A stretch of DNA of 22,118 nt from a virus, in the IMG/VR virus record IMGVR_UViG_3300017963_000792, positions 1 through 22,118 of that record, one strand, 5' to 3'. The notes under the pieces were generated by a model. The model saw only the letters and a list, made by a program, of their open reading frames with translations, ran no database searches and was not told the DNA's origin. Of this stretch, positions 21,622 through 22,118 are shown in pieces (the first letter of the stretch is position 1; every line of letters begins with the position of its first letter). The position numbers and the translations under genes are program-made.

Positions 21622-22118
21622 TCAACCCCCTTTCGCCAAGCCTTCAAGTTGGCGGACAAACTCGTTTAGTACGTCTTTGATTTCGTCATGTATTAGCCGG
21701 TAACATTGCGATTGATCGGTTTCAGCGGCAACCAAGGCGGATATTCGCGCCGGGACGTTTAGGAAATTATCGCGGGCCATGCGCGCCGCCCTAAAGGCCC
21801 GGTCGTTTACTTCCGCGCGCCGAATCCAAAGCCCTTGGTTAATTTCATGTTTTAGCTTTAATTCCTTGGCCCGGTATTTTTCGACCTTCGCCCGCGCGCC
21901 GACAAACGACTTGCCGCCCGCCGGGCCGACCGGCTTGCCGTTGCCGCCCTTGGCTTTTTTTTGCGGCGTCTGGTTGGCTTTCCTAAAAGTCGGGTCAAGC
22001 CGCGCGTTGTAATAGCGGACCGCCAAGGCGTATTTAAGCAACGGTTTTTTCTTGCCGGGGACCTTGACCAAGGCCCCCTCAAATACGCCTTGGGTCTTGG
22101 CCTTGCGGACCATTTCCG
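21622..22118 (-). CDS. Terminase small subunit, Nu1-like (partial at right edge)
   Basis: The frame is open through the window edge; the only Met near it (22113) has no visible binding site, and the family normally begins with a winged HTH that is missing here, so the gene very likely starts beyond the window. What is seen is the end of that domain (GKKKPLLKYALAVRYYNARL), a basic Gly/Lys-rich linker, and a helical domain typical of Nu1/DUF1441-type small terminases: KVEKYRAKELKLKHEINQGL, RRAEVNDRAFRAARMARDNF, VPARISALVAAETDQSQCYR and EIKDVLNEFVRQLEGLA. It should recognise the packaging start site and position the GpA-type large subunit encoded downstream. Three small genes separate the two subunits, unlike in lambda, where they adjoin. 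Confidence 0.82.
   Translation of the reverse strand, partial: EMVRKAKTQGVFEGALVKVPGKKKPLLKYALAVRYYNARLDPTFRKANQTPQKKAKGGNGKPVGPAGGKSFVGARAKVEKYRAKELKLKHEINQGLWIRRAEVNDRAFRAARMARDNFLNVPARISALVAAETDQSQCYRLIHDEIKDVLNEFVRQLEGLAKGG

Overview
This window is the late structural module (DNA packaging, head, tail) of a tailed double-stranded DNA phage or prophage with a lambda-like plan. Every gene I support is on the minus strand, so transcription runs from base 22118 towards base 1. Genes are tightly packed, with short overlaps or gaps, which suggests one long late operon. No integrase, repressor, replication or lysis gene is visible, so lifestyle cannot be told from here. The host is bacterial. 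A lambda-type head module, a C93-type cysteine peptidase domain and an ordinary Sec signal peptide would fit a Gram-negative host, but this is inference and I cannot name the taxon. No tRNA, rRNA, CRISPR array or insertion sequence was seen.

Layout in transcription order. Packaging (22118-19012): a Nu1-like small terminase cut by the window edge, three small unknown genes, and a GpA-family large terminase. A short accessory block (18999-18325) follows: two paralogous small helix-turn-helix proteins, then the largest supported non-coding gap in the head region, with phased T-tracts/iterated repeats and a perfect 11-bp inverted repeat that overlaps the next start codon. Head (18324-13490): gpW-like connector, lambda-family portal, a prohead protease/major capsid fusion with a strong internal ribosome binding site, a putative decoration protein, and a putative head-tail joining protein. 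Tail (13488-7707): minor tail protein Z, a tail terminator with an inserted beta domain, major tail protein, a G/G-T tail chaperone pair made by a -1 frameshift, and a TP901-type tape measure protein. Tail tip and adhesion (7706-1): two small structural proteins, a jelly-roll plus repeat plus hub protein, a 757-residue tail protein combining a transglutaminase-like cysteine peptidase with a Kelch propeller, a helical protein, a secreted FnIII-like protein, an unknown, and a large adhesin-like protein with 126-bp propeller repeats that runs off the left edge.

The lambda order Nu1-A-W-B-C/E-D-FII-Z-U-V-G/T-H can be read through the tape measure protein. Beyond that point the tail tip is not lambda-like: I see no recognisable M-L-K-I-J set. 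The most interesting points are the frameshift element, the regulatory-looking DNA and HTH pair before gpW, the internal start in the capsid fusion, and the peptidase/propeller tail tip.
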